The notes: generated by a model from the letters alone, not told the origin. 64,000 nt of DNA from DAOUKH01 sp965207995 (GCA_965207995.1 OZ242299.1:1426001-1490000); one strand, 5' to 3'; positions 7,870 through 15,635 are shown, counted from the first letter of the stretch. A program made the numbers and translations.

Positions 7870-9617
7870 CCGTCTACCAGGGGATCTTTCTTAGGCGTTA
7901 CTTCCTCGGACGCTGCTTCCACTAGCCTCACGGTCCAGTCACCGTCGGCTTGGATGGCGAGCACGTATTCGCCATAGGACAAGTCATCGGGCCCGGCTGC
8001 CGGGGCGTGTGGGGCGTAGACGGTGACTGGCGCTCTCTTGCCTTCGAAGGGAAGGCTCTGGGGTGGAATAAGGGGGCCGGCTGTTCCATCCGAGGCAATG
8101 AGGCGCGCCTGGAAGTTCACGCCGTCGTGCGCGACCTCGAAGAGGAAGTCGGAGAAGGACGGATCCTCGCTCCTGAGGGCAAAGGGCCCAATCACGTTGT
8201 CGCCCCATCCGTTCGCCGAAGTGATTGCCGGGGCGGAGAAGTCGGGAAGGCCGACCTTCACCTCCCAGCCGCCAAGCGCTTCGACGGAAATGTTGAAGGC
8301 CGAGATGGTCTGACCATTGAGCTCGCCATCCTTGTACGGAAGCGCAAGGACGCCGTGGTACGGGCCGATGAGGCGGTCCGGGGTCAGGCGCCTTCCGTAG
8401 TAGGCGAATAGGTTCTCCAGGACGACTCTGAATGCGCTCCCGCCGCGAAAGTCGATGTCGAACAGTATTGGCGAGCTTGGTACGTCGGCGTATGCGATGC
8501 CGTGGAAAAGCTCCTGGTTCCCGAAGCCTGCATACGTGCCGAGCACCCGCCCGAGCGGTATACCCTCCACTCGCGGCGCCGGCGCCGGCGCCGGGTTGAT
8601 CAACCGGATAGACCACTCGCCGTCGGCCTGGATATCGAGCGCGTAGTCGTCGTAGTGCAGGTCGTCGGCGCCTTTGTCCGGATTCCAGGGAGCAAAGACA
8701 TTCACCGTCGCCTTCCGGTCCGCGAATGCGGCGATCTGCTGCGGCACCAGCGTCCTCACCGTCCCGTCGGAGGCGATGAGCCGCGCCGAAAACTCCCTGC
8801 CCTGGTGCGTGACCTCGAAGTGGAAGTCGGCGATAAACGGATTCGGGCTCCGCAAGATCCATGGCCCGACCACGCTATCCCCGCTGCCTTCCGCCACGGT
8901 GACCGGGGGCGCCCCGAAGTCGGGCAGGCTGACCCGTACCTCCCACGCCCCACCGCCCTCCACACGCACGTTGAACGCGCCGGCGGCTTGGTCCTGCCCC
9001 TCAAACATGCCATCCCTGTAGGAAAGGGCACGAACACCCTCGTAGGGGCCGTAGGGGCCGAAAAGCCGCGCCGGCGTCAGGAGCCGTTGGTATTTCCCGC
9101 CGTGCTGCTCGGAGTCCACAAGGAACACCCTGAATTGATCGGTTCCTGAATACTCGATGTCGAACAGCACCGGCGACCCAGTGTTGCGTGGAAGGGCGAA
9201 GGGCTGCCGCCGACCCTCGGAATCGCGTACCAAGAACCCTCCGCGCACTTCCTCCACGTATGTGCTGATACTGACTGCCGGAGACCGCTCGCCATCCCCT
9301 CCGGGGCCGAACGCCTGCACCTGGTAGCTGTAGGCGATGCCGGGCCAGGGAGTGGGGTCATACGCGAACAGGTCGGGGCCGTTCACCTCGAGCACCACTG
9401 CCGCGTCGGTCTCGTCCTGCGCGCGCCGCCAGATCCGGTGGCCGTCGAACGGCCCGCCGCCGCTCGGCGCGGTCCATTGCAGGATGACGTGCCCCTGGTC
9501 CTGGCTCAGCGAGAGCTTGCCCGGCCGCCCGGGTGCGCTCACTTCGCCCTCGGCAGTGGCGGGCACGAGCCCGACCGTTACGGCGACGAGCAACGCTCCC
9601 ACGGCGGCGAGCCGCAT
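7866..9617 (-). CDS. Secreted protein: Fn3-like domain plus two ~220-residue repeats
   Basis: Function unknown. The frame is open up to 9722, but the promoter at 9704-9732 overlaps that upstream part. The ATG at 9617 then gives a clean signal peptide (MRLAAVGALLVAVTVGLVPA) and a 583-residue protein. Residues about 30-120 are fibronectin III-like (SAPGRPGKLSLS, VILQWTAPSGGG, YSYQVQAFGP). Two homologous repeats follow (about 125-345 and 350-565). They share SPVLFDI, RLLTP/RRLTP, GPY, FNV/FNI-SVE, GGWEV-VGLPDF, ARLIASDGT and a closing DGEW-IRL. No catalytic residues stand out. It is probably an exported binding or cell-surface protein. It converges with the microprotein cassette. Confidence 0.85.
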   Translation of the reverse strand: MRLAAVGALLVAVTVGLVPATAEGEVSAPGRPGKLSLSQDQGHVILQWTAPSGGGPFDGHRIWRRAQDETDAAVVLEVNGPDLFAYDPTPWPGIAYSYQVQAFGPGGDGERSPAVSISTYVEEVRGGFLVRDSEGRRQPFALPRNTGSPVLFDIEYSGTDQFRVFLVDSEQHGGKYQRLLTPARLFGPYGPYEGVRALSYRDGMFEGQDQAAGAFNVRVEGGGAWEVRVSLPDFGAPPVTVAEGSGDSVVGPWILRSPNPFIADFHFEVTHQGREFSARLIASDGTVRTLVPQQIAAFADRKATVNVFAPWNPDKGADDLHYDDYALDIQADGEWSIRLINPAPAPAPRVEGIPLGRVLGTYAGFGNQELFHGIAYADVPSSPILFDIDFRGGSAFRVVLENLFAYYGRRLTPDRLIGPYHGVLALPYKDGELNGQTISAFNISVEALGGWEVKVGLPDFSAPAITSANGWGDNVIGPFALRSEDPSFSDFLFEVAHDGVNFQARLIASDGTAGPLIPPQSLPFEGKRAPVTVYAPHAPAAGPDDLSYGEYVLAIQADGDWTVRLVEAASEEVTPKKDPLVDG

Positions 9618-9703
9618 GTACGCGAGTTGGCCGCGTCCTATGCCGTCGGCGGGCCGAGGGCGACGCGGCCTAAAGCCAATTGCTCCGCGATGCATTGATG
9701 CGC

Positions 9704-9732
9704 ACAATAGTTGCAAGCCCATTGTTTGTCAA
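9704..9732 (-). promoter_or_regulatory. Sigma-70-type promoter TTGACA-17-TATTGT
   Basis: On the minus strand TTGACA (9732-9727) and TATTGT (9709-9704) are exactly 17 bases apart, the best consensus promoter in the window. Transcription would start near 9697 and read the secreted repeat protein at 9617. The -35 lies beside an ATTGTT/AACAAT inverted repeat (9721-9742) that could bind a regulator, such as the MarR protein encoded divergently at 9918. Confidence 0.7.
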
Positions 9733-9917
9733 TAACAACAATAGTATATTCCAAGTATGTTGGCGCAAACGGCGAGCGGTCACGCACCAAGCTCAGCGGA
9801 AGGGTCCCTGCGGCTCGGACGGTGTTGCACGAGCGTGCGGGCCGCTGAGCGGCGAGCCCGGAGGGCCTCCATCGAGCCACCCATCTCAAGCCTTCATTCT
9901 GTTAGGATGGTCGCGTA

Positions 9918-10394
9918 GTGGCACGTCGGCGGCAATCCCCACGCGATCAAGAACGGCAGGCCGAGACTGCGCCCCTAGACTTGGGCGCCTGCATGTCCGG
10001 TCTGGTGAACACCGTCGTCAAGGGCGCGGCGGACGAGCTAGAGGGCTACGACCTCAGCGTCATCGAGTTCACCCTCCTCAGAAGCTGCTTGGAAAGCAGG
10101 GAGGTCACGGCCACCGCGCTCGCGGAAGTGTTGCCGGTCGACGCGTCGCGCATAAGCCGCATCGTGACCACGCTGGTCGAGAAGGGCCTGTTGGTCAGGC
10201 GTCGCTTGCGCAGCGACCGGCGCGTCGTGATGCTTCGGCTGTCGGAAGAGGGCGTTGCGCTGACAACCGAGATCCGTCAACGCATGAAGGCATACGAAGC
10301 CAAGCTCATGGAGCATATCAGCCCGGAGGACATGCGGGTGTTCGCCGACGTCGCGTCCAAGCTAGTGGCCAACCACGATGCCATGAAGTCGTAG
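9918..10394 (+). CDS. MarR-family transcriptional regulator
   Basis: 158 residues, normal for the family. After a variable N-terminus there is a dimerisation helix. The winged helix-turn-helix follows at about 50-115: TALAEVLPVDASRISRIVTTLVEKGLLVRR is the recognition region (contiguous in the protein), then a basic wing (RSDRRVVMLRLSEEG). The start is a GTG with AGGA about ten bases ahead. MarR proteins usually repress a divergent gene and respond to small phenolic ligands. Here the divergent partner is the secreted repeat protein at 9617, separated by about 300 bases that include its promoter. That regulatory link is inference. Confidence 0.9.
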   Translation: MARRRQSPRDQERQAETAPLDLGACMSGLVNTVVKGAADELEGYDLSVIEFTLLRSCLESREVTATALAEVLPVDASRISRIVTTLVEKGLLVRRRLRSDRRVVMLRLSEEGVALTTEIRQRMKAYEAKLMEHISPEDMRVFADVASKLVANHDAMKS

Positions 10395-10657
10395 GCGCGG
10401 AGTCCCGCGTCTTGGGCCACGCCGAGCCCGCTCAATTTCACAGGATCACTGTGGGAACGACGGCCCCAGAAGACCAGGCGTCGGACCCCTTCCCGGTGTT
10501 CGAGTAGCGCCGGACACCTCTGCGTCAGGGGACTCGGACCTTCACCTGCCGAAACAGGACATCCATGCGGCTTTTTCGGGCTGGTGGGCGGGGGCCGGCC
10601 GACGATTGGTGGATGTTTAGCCGCTCGCCGGAGCTTTGCGCCGGCCCCCGCCCATGG
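10395..10657. other. Intergenic stretch without supported gene
   Basis: Downstream of the MarR gene no frame has a start with ribosome-binding site and plausible composition. The only structure recognised is the perfect 14-bp stem described at 10586-10653. Confidence 0.5.
10586..10653. repeat. Inverted repeat, 14-bp GC stem, copy B
   Basis: GGGCGGGGGCCGGC (10586-10599) pairs perfectly with GCCGGCCCCCGCCC (10640-10653) around a 40-base loop. The right arm and the 17 bases after it (ATGGTCACGACCCGCAC) recur at 10800-10829 with one mismatch. The homology therefore extends past the stem into coding sequence, which indicates a duplication. Confidence 0.7.
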
Positions 10658-10720
10658 TCACGACCCGCACATCGAGCTCGCCGAGGTCGTGTGGAAGGTG
10701 CCTGTCTCAATCTTCATCAT
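10658..10720 (-). CDS. Candidate 20-residue Ser/Thr/Cys peptide between two hairpins
   Basis: A minus-strand ATG-ATG preceded by AAGGAA encodes MMKIETGTFHTTSASSMCGS then stop. The frame has high third-position GC like its neighbours and lies between the two GC stems at 10586-10653 and 10745-10812. Its final codons (TGC GGG TCG TGA) match the end of the Cys-rich peptide upstream (TGC GGG CCG TGA), as expected if the end of that gene was duplicated. It could be a real micropeptide or only a duplication by-product. Nothing is known of a function. Confidence 0.35.
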   Translation of the reverse strand: MMKIETGTFHTTSASSMCGS

Positions 10721-10744
10721 GATTTCCTTGGCGGACTGCTTGGT

Positions 10745-10812
10745 GGGCGGGGGCCGGTGGGGTTGGTCGAGTGGGTGAGACGACCTGTGTTCGGTTGGTC
10801 CGGCCCCCGCCC
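10745..10812. repeat. Inverted repeat, 13-bp GC stem, copy A
   Basis: GGGCGGGGGCCGG (10745-10757) pairs with CCGGCCCCCGCCC (10800-10812), starting two bases after the stop of the Cys-rich peptide on the minus strand. It could act as a terminator for that gene, but a T-tract is missing. It is related to the stem at 10586-10653, about 159 bases away. Confidence 0.7.
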
Positions 10813-10816
10813 ATGG

Positions 10817-10951
10817 TCACGGCCCGCACGCAGGGCAGGGTTCGAGTTCAATTCCGTGGTTGCACCAATAGCAGCCGCGTTCGCCGCCCGCGCAGCGGTT
10901 CCACGGCCTGATCCGGCGGGCATGGCGGCAGTCCTCGCTCACGTGGTACAT
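10817..10951 (-). CDS. 44-residue Cys-rich peptide, second copy of the 7532 family
   Basis: MYHVSEDC start, then RI, NRC, CYWCN and PCPACG, with seven cysteines. The same framework occurs in the 68-residue peptide at 7532-7738. The ATG at 10951 lies inside the end of the upstream gene (11-base overlap with its TGA), so translation is probably coupled, as at the first locus. The Cys pairs suggest zinc or disulfide binding. A longer in-frame start at 11143 exists, but codon third positions in 10952-11143 fit the 10939-11094 frame instead. Confidence 0.65.
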   Translation of the reverse strand: MYHVSEDCRHARRIRPWNRCAGGERGCYWCNHGIELEPCPACGP

Positions 10952-11094
10952 CCCGACCGCACTCGGTTCTCTCGTATGGAACGGCGCCGGGTTGCCCTGT
11001 TCAGGCGTCTCGTCCTCGGCACCAAGCCGCTCGGCCTGCCCGACTTCACCAACGCCTTCAGGACGTTCTTGATCGTGCCAAGGGTGCCGGGCAT
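10939..11094 (-). CDS. 51-residue basic peptide upstream of the Cys-rich peptide
   Basis: The frame starts MPGTLGTIKNVLKALVK after an AGGGTG ribosome-binding site and is very rich in Arg (RRLNRATRRRSIRENR) toward the end. Third codon positions in the first 30 codons are almost all G or C. That supports this frame over the overlapping one. The stop overlaps the start of the Cys-rich peptide. An amphipathic N-terminal helix with a basic tail could bind nucleic acid or membrane. Not recognised. Confidence 0.5.
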   Translation of the reverse strand: MPGTLGTIKNVLKALVKSGRPSGLVPRTRRLNRATRRRSIRENRVRSGCTT

Positions 11095-11181
11095 CACCCT
11101 GCGGCGACCTGCCCGGGCGCATCCCTCGGATCGTGGTACTCATCGTGCTCCCCTGGATACCGGCTCGGTCGGTCTGGCTCG

Positions 11182-12006
11182 CTAGGGCCACGGCTTGTTG
11201 GCGACGGCCTCGCCGTACGCAACGGCGGTAAATGCGCCGGGATGCTCCTTCCATACGGCGTAGGCGGCGCGTATGTCGTCGCACAGCTTTTGGGTGGCCG
11301 CCCCGTACTTGATGGCCGGTTCAATGATCTCCGGCGACAGGAACCACCGCTCCACGATGCCGTGGATGAAGGCCAACTCCTCGGGCGTGCTGTAGGAGGC
11401 GAAGGACGCGGTCGCCCGGACATTGGCAAATCCGGCGTCGATCAGGTGCGCCTTCAATTCTCCGCCAATATGTGGATGGCCGTCGTCCGCCGCCAGAAGG
11501 TCTTCGAGTATCGTCCACGCCCTTCTGATGGGGCCGATATCGGGATACGTGAAGCTCGATTGGCTCATCATTTCACGGCAGGCCACAATGCCGCCGGGCC
11601 TCAGCACGCGCTTCACCTCCGCGAGCACGGAGGCGGTGTCCGGAACGTGCATGAGCACGTTGTGGCAGTGGGCGGCATCGAAGAAGGCGTCCTCAAAGGG
11701 AAGATCGGTCACGTCGCCAACGTGGAAGATCGCGTTGCCGTGTCCACCCGCCTCGGCTACGGCCCTCGCCAACTCGATCTGGGAAGCCTCCATGTCGATG
11801 CCGTGCAGCTCGCCGGGCGCTATGGCCTTGGCCAAGCCCACCGATATCGTGCCGGGCCCGCAGCCGAAGTCGAGAACGCGGAGGCCGGGCCTCAGATATG
11901 GAAGGAAGTGCGCGGCGTTGGCCGCCGCCGTGTATCGCCGGAGGAACTGGATGACTTCCTCACCGAAACCCATCGTATAGTCGGGCGTAGCCGAGGTCGG
12001 GGCCAT
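11182..12006 (-). CDS. Class I SAM-dependent methyltransferase, copy 1
   Basis: 274 residues of the UbiE/Methyltransf_11 type. The glycine-rich SAM loop is VLDFGCGPGTISVGLA (about 46-61), followed by GIDMEASQIELA (ribose-binding acidic residue) and VGDVTDLPFEDAFFD. The C-terminal half (from about 150) is a helical substrate cap. The ATG at 12006 follows GGAG and matches the start of the paralogue at 12905. The two genes are tandem, same strand and 71 bases apart, and they align along their whole length, a recent duplication. The substrate is not predictable; small-molecule methylation is most likely. Confidence 0.9.
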   Translation of the reverse strand: MAPTSATPDYTMGFGEEVIQFLRRYTAAANAAHFLPYLRPGLRVLDFGCGPGTISVGLAKAIAPGELHGIDMEASQIELARAVAEAGGHGNAIFHVGDVTDLPFEDAFFDAAHCHNVLMHVPDTASVLAEVKRVLRPGGIVACREMMSQSSFTYPDIGPIRRAWTILEDLLAADDGHPHIGGELKAHLIDAGFANVRATASFASYSTPEELAFIHGIVERWFLSPEIIEPAIKYGAATQKLCDDIRAAYAVWKEHPGAFTAVAYGEAVANKPWP

Positions 12007-12077
12007 TACCGTTACTCCACCATGTGCCCTTTGCGTCTCAGTTCCGCGCCCGCACCGCTCACGATCAGCGGAGCCGC

Positions 12078-12905
12078 TTACTCCCACTGCTTGTTGGCTA
12101 CGGCTTCGCCGTAGGCGATGGCGGCAAACGCGCCGGGATGCTCGAGCCACTTTTCGTAGGCGGCGCGTATGTCGTCGCACAGCTTCTGGGTGGCCGCCCC
12201 GTACTTGATGGCCGCTTCCGAAATCTCAGGCGACAAGAGCCACTTAGCGACCATGCCGTAGATGTAAGCCATGTCATCGGGTGAGCTGTAGATGTTGAAG
12301 GACGCGGTCACCCGGACGTTGGCAAACCCGGCCTCGGTCAGGCGTCCCTTCAGTTCAACACCCATCTGCGGATGAGCATCGTCAGCCGCCAGAAGGTCTT
12401 CCATCATCCTCCACGCCTTTCCGATGACGCCGAAATCGGGATGGGTGAAGCTCGACCGAAACATCGGTTCACGACAGGCAACAATGCCGCCGGGCTTGAG
12501 GACGCGACTAACCTCGGCAAGCACGGCGGCAGTGTCCGGAACGTGCATGAGGATGTTGTGACCGTGGACGACGTCGAAGAAGCCGTCCCCGAAAGGGAGG
12601 CGCGTCGCGTCGCCGACCCGGAAGAACGCGTTGCTGCGTCCACCCGCCGCGGCCGCGGACCTCGCCAACTCGATCTGGGACTCCTCCATGTCGACGCCGT
12701 GCAGCTCGCCGGGTGCAACGGCCTTGGCCAGACCCACCGATATGGTGCCCGGCCCGCAGCCGAAGTCGAGAACCCGAAGGCCCGGCCTGAGATACGGGAG
12801 CAAGTACGCGGCGTTGGCCTCGGCGGTGTATCGTCGAAGAGACTCCAGGAACTCTTCACTGAAGCCCATCGTGTAGTCGGGCGTAGCCGATGACCGCTTA
12901 GCCAT
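12078..12905 (-). CDS. Class I SAM-dependent methyltransferase, copy 2
   Basis: 275 residues, colinear with the gene at 11182-12006. Shared blocks include SATPDYTMGF, RVLDFGCGPGTISVGLAKA, HVPDTA and AIKYGAATQKLCDDIRAAY. Differences cluster in the cap region, so the copies may differ in substrate. The ATG at 12905 follows AGGA at nine bases. It is the upstream gene of the pair, so a promoter is expected between it and the divergent kinase gene (12906-13100). No clear box was found on this strand. Confidence 0.9.
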   Translation of the reverse strand: MAKRSSATPDYTMGFSEEFLESLRRYTAEANAAYLLPYLRPGLRVLDFGCGPGTISVGLAKAVAPGELHGVDMEESQIELARSAAAAGGRSNAFFRVGDATRLPFGDGFFDVVHGHNILMHVPDTAAVLAEVSRVLKPGGIVACREPMFRSSFTHPDFGVIGKAWRMMEDLLAADDAHPQMGVELKGRLTEAGFANVRVTASFNIYSSPDDMAYIYGMVAKWLLSPEISEAAIKYGAATQKLCDDIRAAYEKWLEHPGAFAAIAYGEAVANKQWE

Positions 12906-13070
12906 GAAGAGTCCTGCGCTTCGTGGGCATAGCACGCCTCAAGCCGGTCGGCGCAGCGCAGGCTGCCGGCGTCCTACGGAAACCGTTCTCGGCTGGTCCC
13001 CCCACGTGGGACACAGCACCACCTCCGCACCCGATGGAGTACGAACCGACAGGCAGACTACCACATGCAT

Positions 13071-13086
13071 GTAACGTGGCTGTTAC
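13071..13086. promoter_or_regulatory. Palindrome GTAAC-N6-GTTAC upstream of the hybrid kinase
   Basis: A perfect 5+5 inverted repeat with a six-base spacer, just ahead of the strong ribosome-binding site at 13091. The size suits a dimeric regulator, possibly the winged-helix domain of the kinase itself (autoregulation). This is inference. Confidence 0.4.
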
Positions 13087-13103
13087 TTTTAAGGAGACTT
13101 TCT

Positions 13104-13139
13104 ATGACTTCTTGTAATCTTTCGTGCGGACTGGCATAG
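13104..13139 (+). CDS. Possible 11-codon leader peptide ending in an in-frame TAG
   Basis: The best ribosome-binding site of the region (AAGGAG, 13091-13096) is seven bases ahead of this ATG. It encodes MTSCNLSCGLA and then TAG. The next codon (TTG, 13140) continues in the same frame into the hybrid kinase. It may be a regulatory leader peptide, the true kinase start followed by a nonsense mutation, or a sequencing error. The kinase has its own ATG with GAGGTG at 13224. Confidence 0.35.
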   Translation: MTSCNLSCGLA

Positions 13140-13223
13140 TTGCAGCGTCGGCTCCAAAGTCATGTCCGGCCCCATGCGGAGGGGAGTGCAGGAGCCTACG
13201 CAGTCCTAGTCGAGGTGAAGAGT

Positions 13224-15635
13224 ATGAACGACGCTCCGGACGAGCTGATGCGAGAGATAGTAGAGCTGCGGGCCCGTCTTTCCCGCCTGAGTGAGGCCAG
13301 TCTTCGTATCACCGAAGACCTCGACTTCAACTCCGTGCTGCAGGGGGTGCTCGAATCCGCGCGGTCGCTTACCGGAGCCCGGTACGGCATTATCAACTTG
13401 TTCAACGATGCGGGCATCGTGGAGGACTTCCTCGCTTCAGGCATCACTACGGACGAGGAGACTAAGCTGTGGGACCTGCCGGACTGGCCACAGCTCTCCG
13501 GGTATCTGGCCACGATTCCCGGCCCCATGCGGGGCCCCGACCTATTCGAGCACCTCAGGTCGCTGGGCCTTCCCGAGTTGCGCCTCCCGCTGGCGGTGAG
13601 CCCTAAGTTGTCTTACCTGCTGTCCCCGGTCCTGCACCGGGGAGAGCGTGTCGCCAACATCTACCTCGGCGAGAAACAGCACGGGCAAGAGTTCACCAAA
13701 GAGGACGAGGAGACCCTGATGCTCTTCGCCTCCCAAGCGGCGATGGCCATCGCCAACGCCCGCCGTCACCGAGAGGAGCGGCGGGCCAGGGCCGACTTGG
13801 AGACACTAATCGACACATCCCCGGTGGGCGTGGCCGTCTTCGATGCCGTGACGGGCGGCGTGAAGTCGCTCAACCGGGAGGCCCGGAGAATTGTCGACAG
13901 CCTGCGGAATCCCCAGCAGACGCTGGAGCAGCTGCTGGGCTCGGTGACCTTCAAGCGGGCTGACGGGCGCGAGATTTCCCTCCAGGCGTCTCCGCTGGCC
14001 GATCTCTTACGCGTCGGGGAGACGGTACGCGCCGAGGAGATCGTCCTGCGGGTCCCCGACGGGCGGACCGTCACCGTGCTGCTCAATGCGACGCCCATCC
14101 GCTCCGATGAGGGCGCCGTCGAATCGATGGTCGTGACCGTCCAGGACATGGCGGCCGTGGAGGAGCTGGAGCGGCTGCGGGCCGAGTTCCTTGCGATGGT
14201 GAGCCACGAGCTCAGGGCGCCTCTGACCTCCATCAAGGGCTCCGCCGCCACCGTGCTGGGGTCGGCCACAGACCTCGACCCCGCAGTGGTTCGCCAGTTC
14301 CTGCGGATCATCGAGGAGCAGGCCGACCACATGAACGATCTGGTCGCCGACCTTCTCGATGTGGCGCGCATCGAGACGGGTACCCTGCCGGTCAGTCCCG
14401 AACCTGCGGAAGTGGCCGTACTGGTGGACCGGGCAAGGAACGCCTTCATCAGCGGCGGAGGCAGGAACAACCTGGCAATCGACGTCGAGCCGTACCTGCC
14501 GTTGGTGATGGCGGACAGAGGGCGCATCGTGCAGGTGCTCGCCAATCTGCTGTCCAACGCGGCCCGGCACTCTTCGGAGCCGTCCCCCATTAGGGTGACC
14601 GCCGTGCGGGATGACGTCCATGTGGCGGTTTCGGTGGCGGACGAGGGGCGGGGCATCCCAGCGGAGAGCCTGCCGCACCTATTTCGCAAGTTTTCCAAGG
14701 TACAGTCCGAGGAGCAAGCAGGAGACACGGGCCTGGGCTTGGCCATCTGCAAGGGGATCGTGGAGGCGCATGGGGGACGCATCTGGGCCGAGAGCGACGG
14801 GCCGGGCCTTGGTGCACGCTTCACCTTCACGCTTCCGACGATCGAGGGGGCCGGGAGCAGCGCGGCGGGCCGATTCCCATCGGTCTCGGAGCACTCCGCA
14901 CGGCGGGCGGAGGAGGAGGCGCTGGGCGTGCGCGTCCTCGCGGTGGACGACGATCCGCAGACCCTCAGATACGTCCGCGACACCCTCACCCAATCGGGCT
15001 ACGAGCCGATAGTGACCGGCGAGCCGGAGGAGGCAGTCCGCCTCGTGACGGAGTGGCGGCCCCAGCTGGTTTTGCTGGACCTCATGCTGTCCGGGACGGA
15101 CGGCATTGAGCTGATGAAGAGCATCCTAGAGACGGCGGACGTGCCGGTCATTTTCCTGTCCGCCTACGGACGAGAAGAACTCATCGCCAGGGCTTTCGAC
15201 ATGGGGGCCGTCGACTATGTCGTCAAGCCCTTCTCACCGACGGAGCTCACGGCAAGGATCCGGGGGGCCCTGCGCCGACGGGCGGCCGCCGAGCCAGCGG
15301 AACCGTATGCGCTGGGCGACCTCGTCGTCGACTACGCCGAGCGCAAGGTGACCCTTGCGGGTCGTCCGGTACACCTGGTGCCCCTGGAATACCGGATGCT
15401 CGCTGAGCTTTCCGCCAGCTCGGGGCGAGTCGTGACCTACGAGCACTTGCTGGAACGGGTTTGGGGCGAGAAGAGCAGCGGCGACCTGCGGCCCATGCGC
15501 ACCATCGTCAACAAGCTACGCCGCAAGCTAGGCGAAGGCGCGGACAGTCCCACCTACATCTTCACGGAACCCCGCGTCGGCTATCGGATGGCGAAGGGCA
15601 GGACGTCGACTGAAAACCCGCCGGCAACTCCCTGA
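13224..15635 (+). CDS. Hybrid sensor kinase-response regulator with DNA-binding output (GAF-PAS-HisKA-HATPase-REC-winged helix)
   Basis: 803 residues from the ATG preceded by GAGGTG. A GAF domain (about 20-175), a PAS-like domain (about 185-300) and a dimerisation/phosphoacceptor domain with His328 (MVSHELRAPLTS) come first. The ATPase (N box NLLSNAARHS, G boxes DEGRGIP and GLGLAICKGIVEAHGG) follows. Then comes a receiver with phosphoacceptor Asp619 (LVLLDLMLSG) and Lys (VVKPF). An OmpR-type winged helix closes the protein (LVPLEYRMLAELS, RTIVNKLRRKL, EPRVGYRM). No membrane segment is seen, so a soluble signal or redox/ligand cue through GAF/PAS is likely. Normally kinase and OmpR-type regulator are separate proteins. 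This fusion would sense, phosphorylate and bind DNA in one chain. Targets are unknown. Confidence 0.93.
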   Translation: MNDAPDELMREIVELRARLSRLSEASLRITEDLDFNSVLQGVLESARSLTGARYGIINLFNDAGIVEDFLASGITTDEETKLWDLPDWPQLSGYLATIPGPMRGPDLFEHLRSLGLPELRLPLAVSPKLSYLLSPVLHRGERVANIYLGEKQHGQEFTKEDEETLMLFASQAAMAIANARRHREERRARADLETLIDTSPVGVAVFDAVTGGVKSLNREARRIVDSLRNPQQTLEQLLGSVTFKRADGREISLQASPLADLLRVGETVRAEEIVLRVPDGRTVTVLLNATPIRSDEGAVESMVVTVQDMAAVEELERLRAEFLAMVSHELRAPLTSIKGSAATVLGSATDLDPAVVRQFLRIIEEQADHMNDLVADLLDVARIETGTLPVSPEPAEVAVLVDRARNAFISGGGRNNLAIDVEPYLPLVMADRGRIVQVLANLLSNAARHSSEPSPIRVTAVRDDVHVAVSVADEGRGIPAESLPHLFRKFSKVQSEEQAGDTGLGLAICKGIVEAHGGRIWAESDGPGLGARFTFTLPTIEGAGSSAAGRFPSVSEHSARRAEEEALGVRVLAVDDDPQTLRYVRDTLTQSGYEPIVTGEPEEAVRLVTEWRPQLVLLDLMLSGTDGIELMKSILETADVPVIFLSAYGREELIARAFDMGAVDYVVKPFSPTELTARIRGALRRRAAAEPAEPYALGDLVVDYAERKVTLAGRPVHLVPLEYRMLAELSASSGRVVTYEHLLERVWGEKSSGDLRPMRTIVNKLRRKLGEGADSPTYIFTEPRVGYRMAKGRTSTENPPATP

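Noticed and set aside
10707..10814. 35-codon frame starting MGGGRTNRTQ after the Cys-rich peptide
   Set aside because: Both ends are made by the arms of the GC stem and it is Pro-rich low complexity; the overlapping hairpin explains the sequence better.
10840..10875. GGTTCGAGTTCAATTCC, like a tRNA T-arm
   Set aside because: No cloverleaf can be drawn around it (no acceptor or anticodon stem) and it lies inside the Cys-rich peptide gene.
10817..11143. 108-codon version of the Cys-rich gene starting MSTTIRG
   Set aside because: Third codon positions of 10952-11143 are poor in G/C in this frame, whereas the overlapping 10939-11094 frame is strongly GC-biased; the short form starting at 10951 is preferred.
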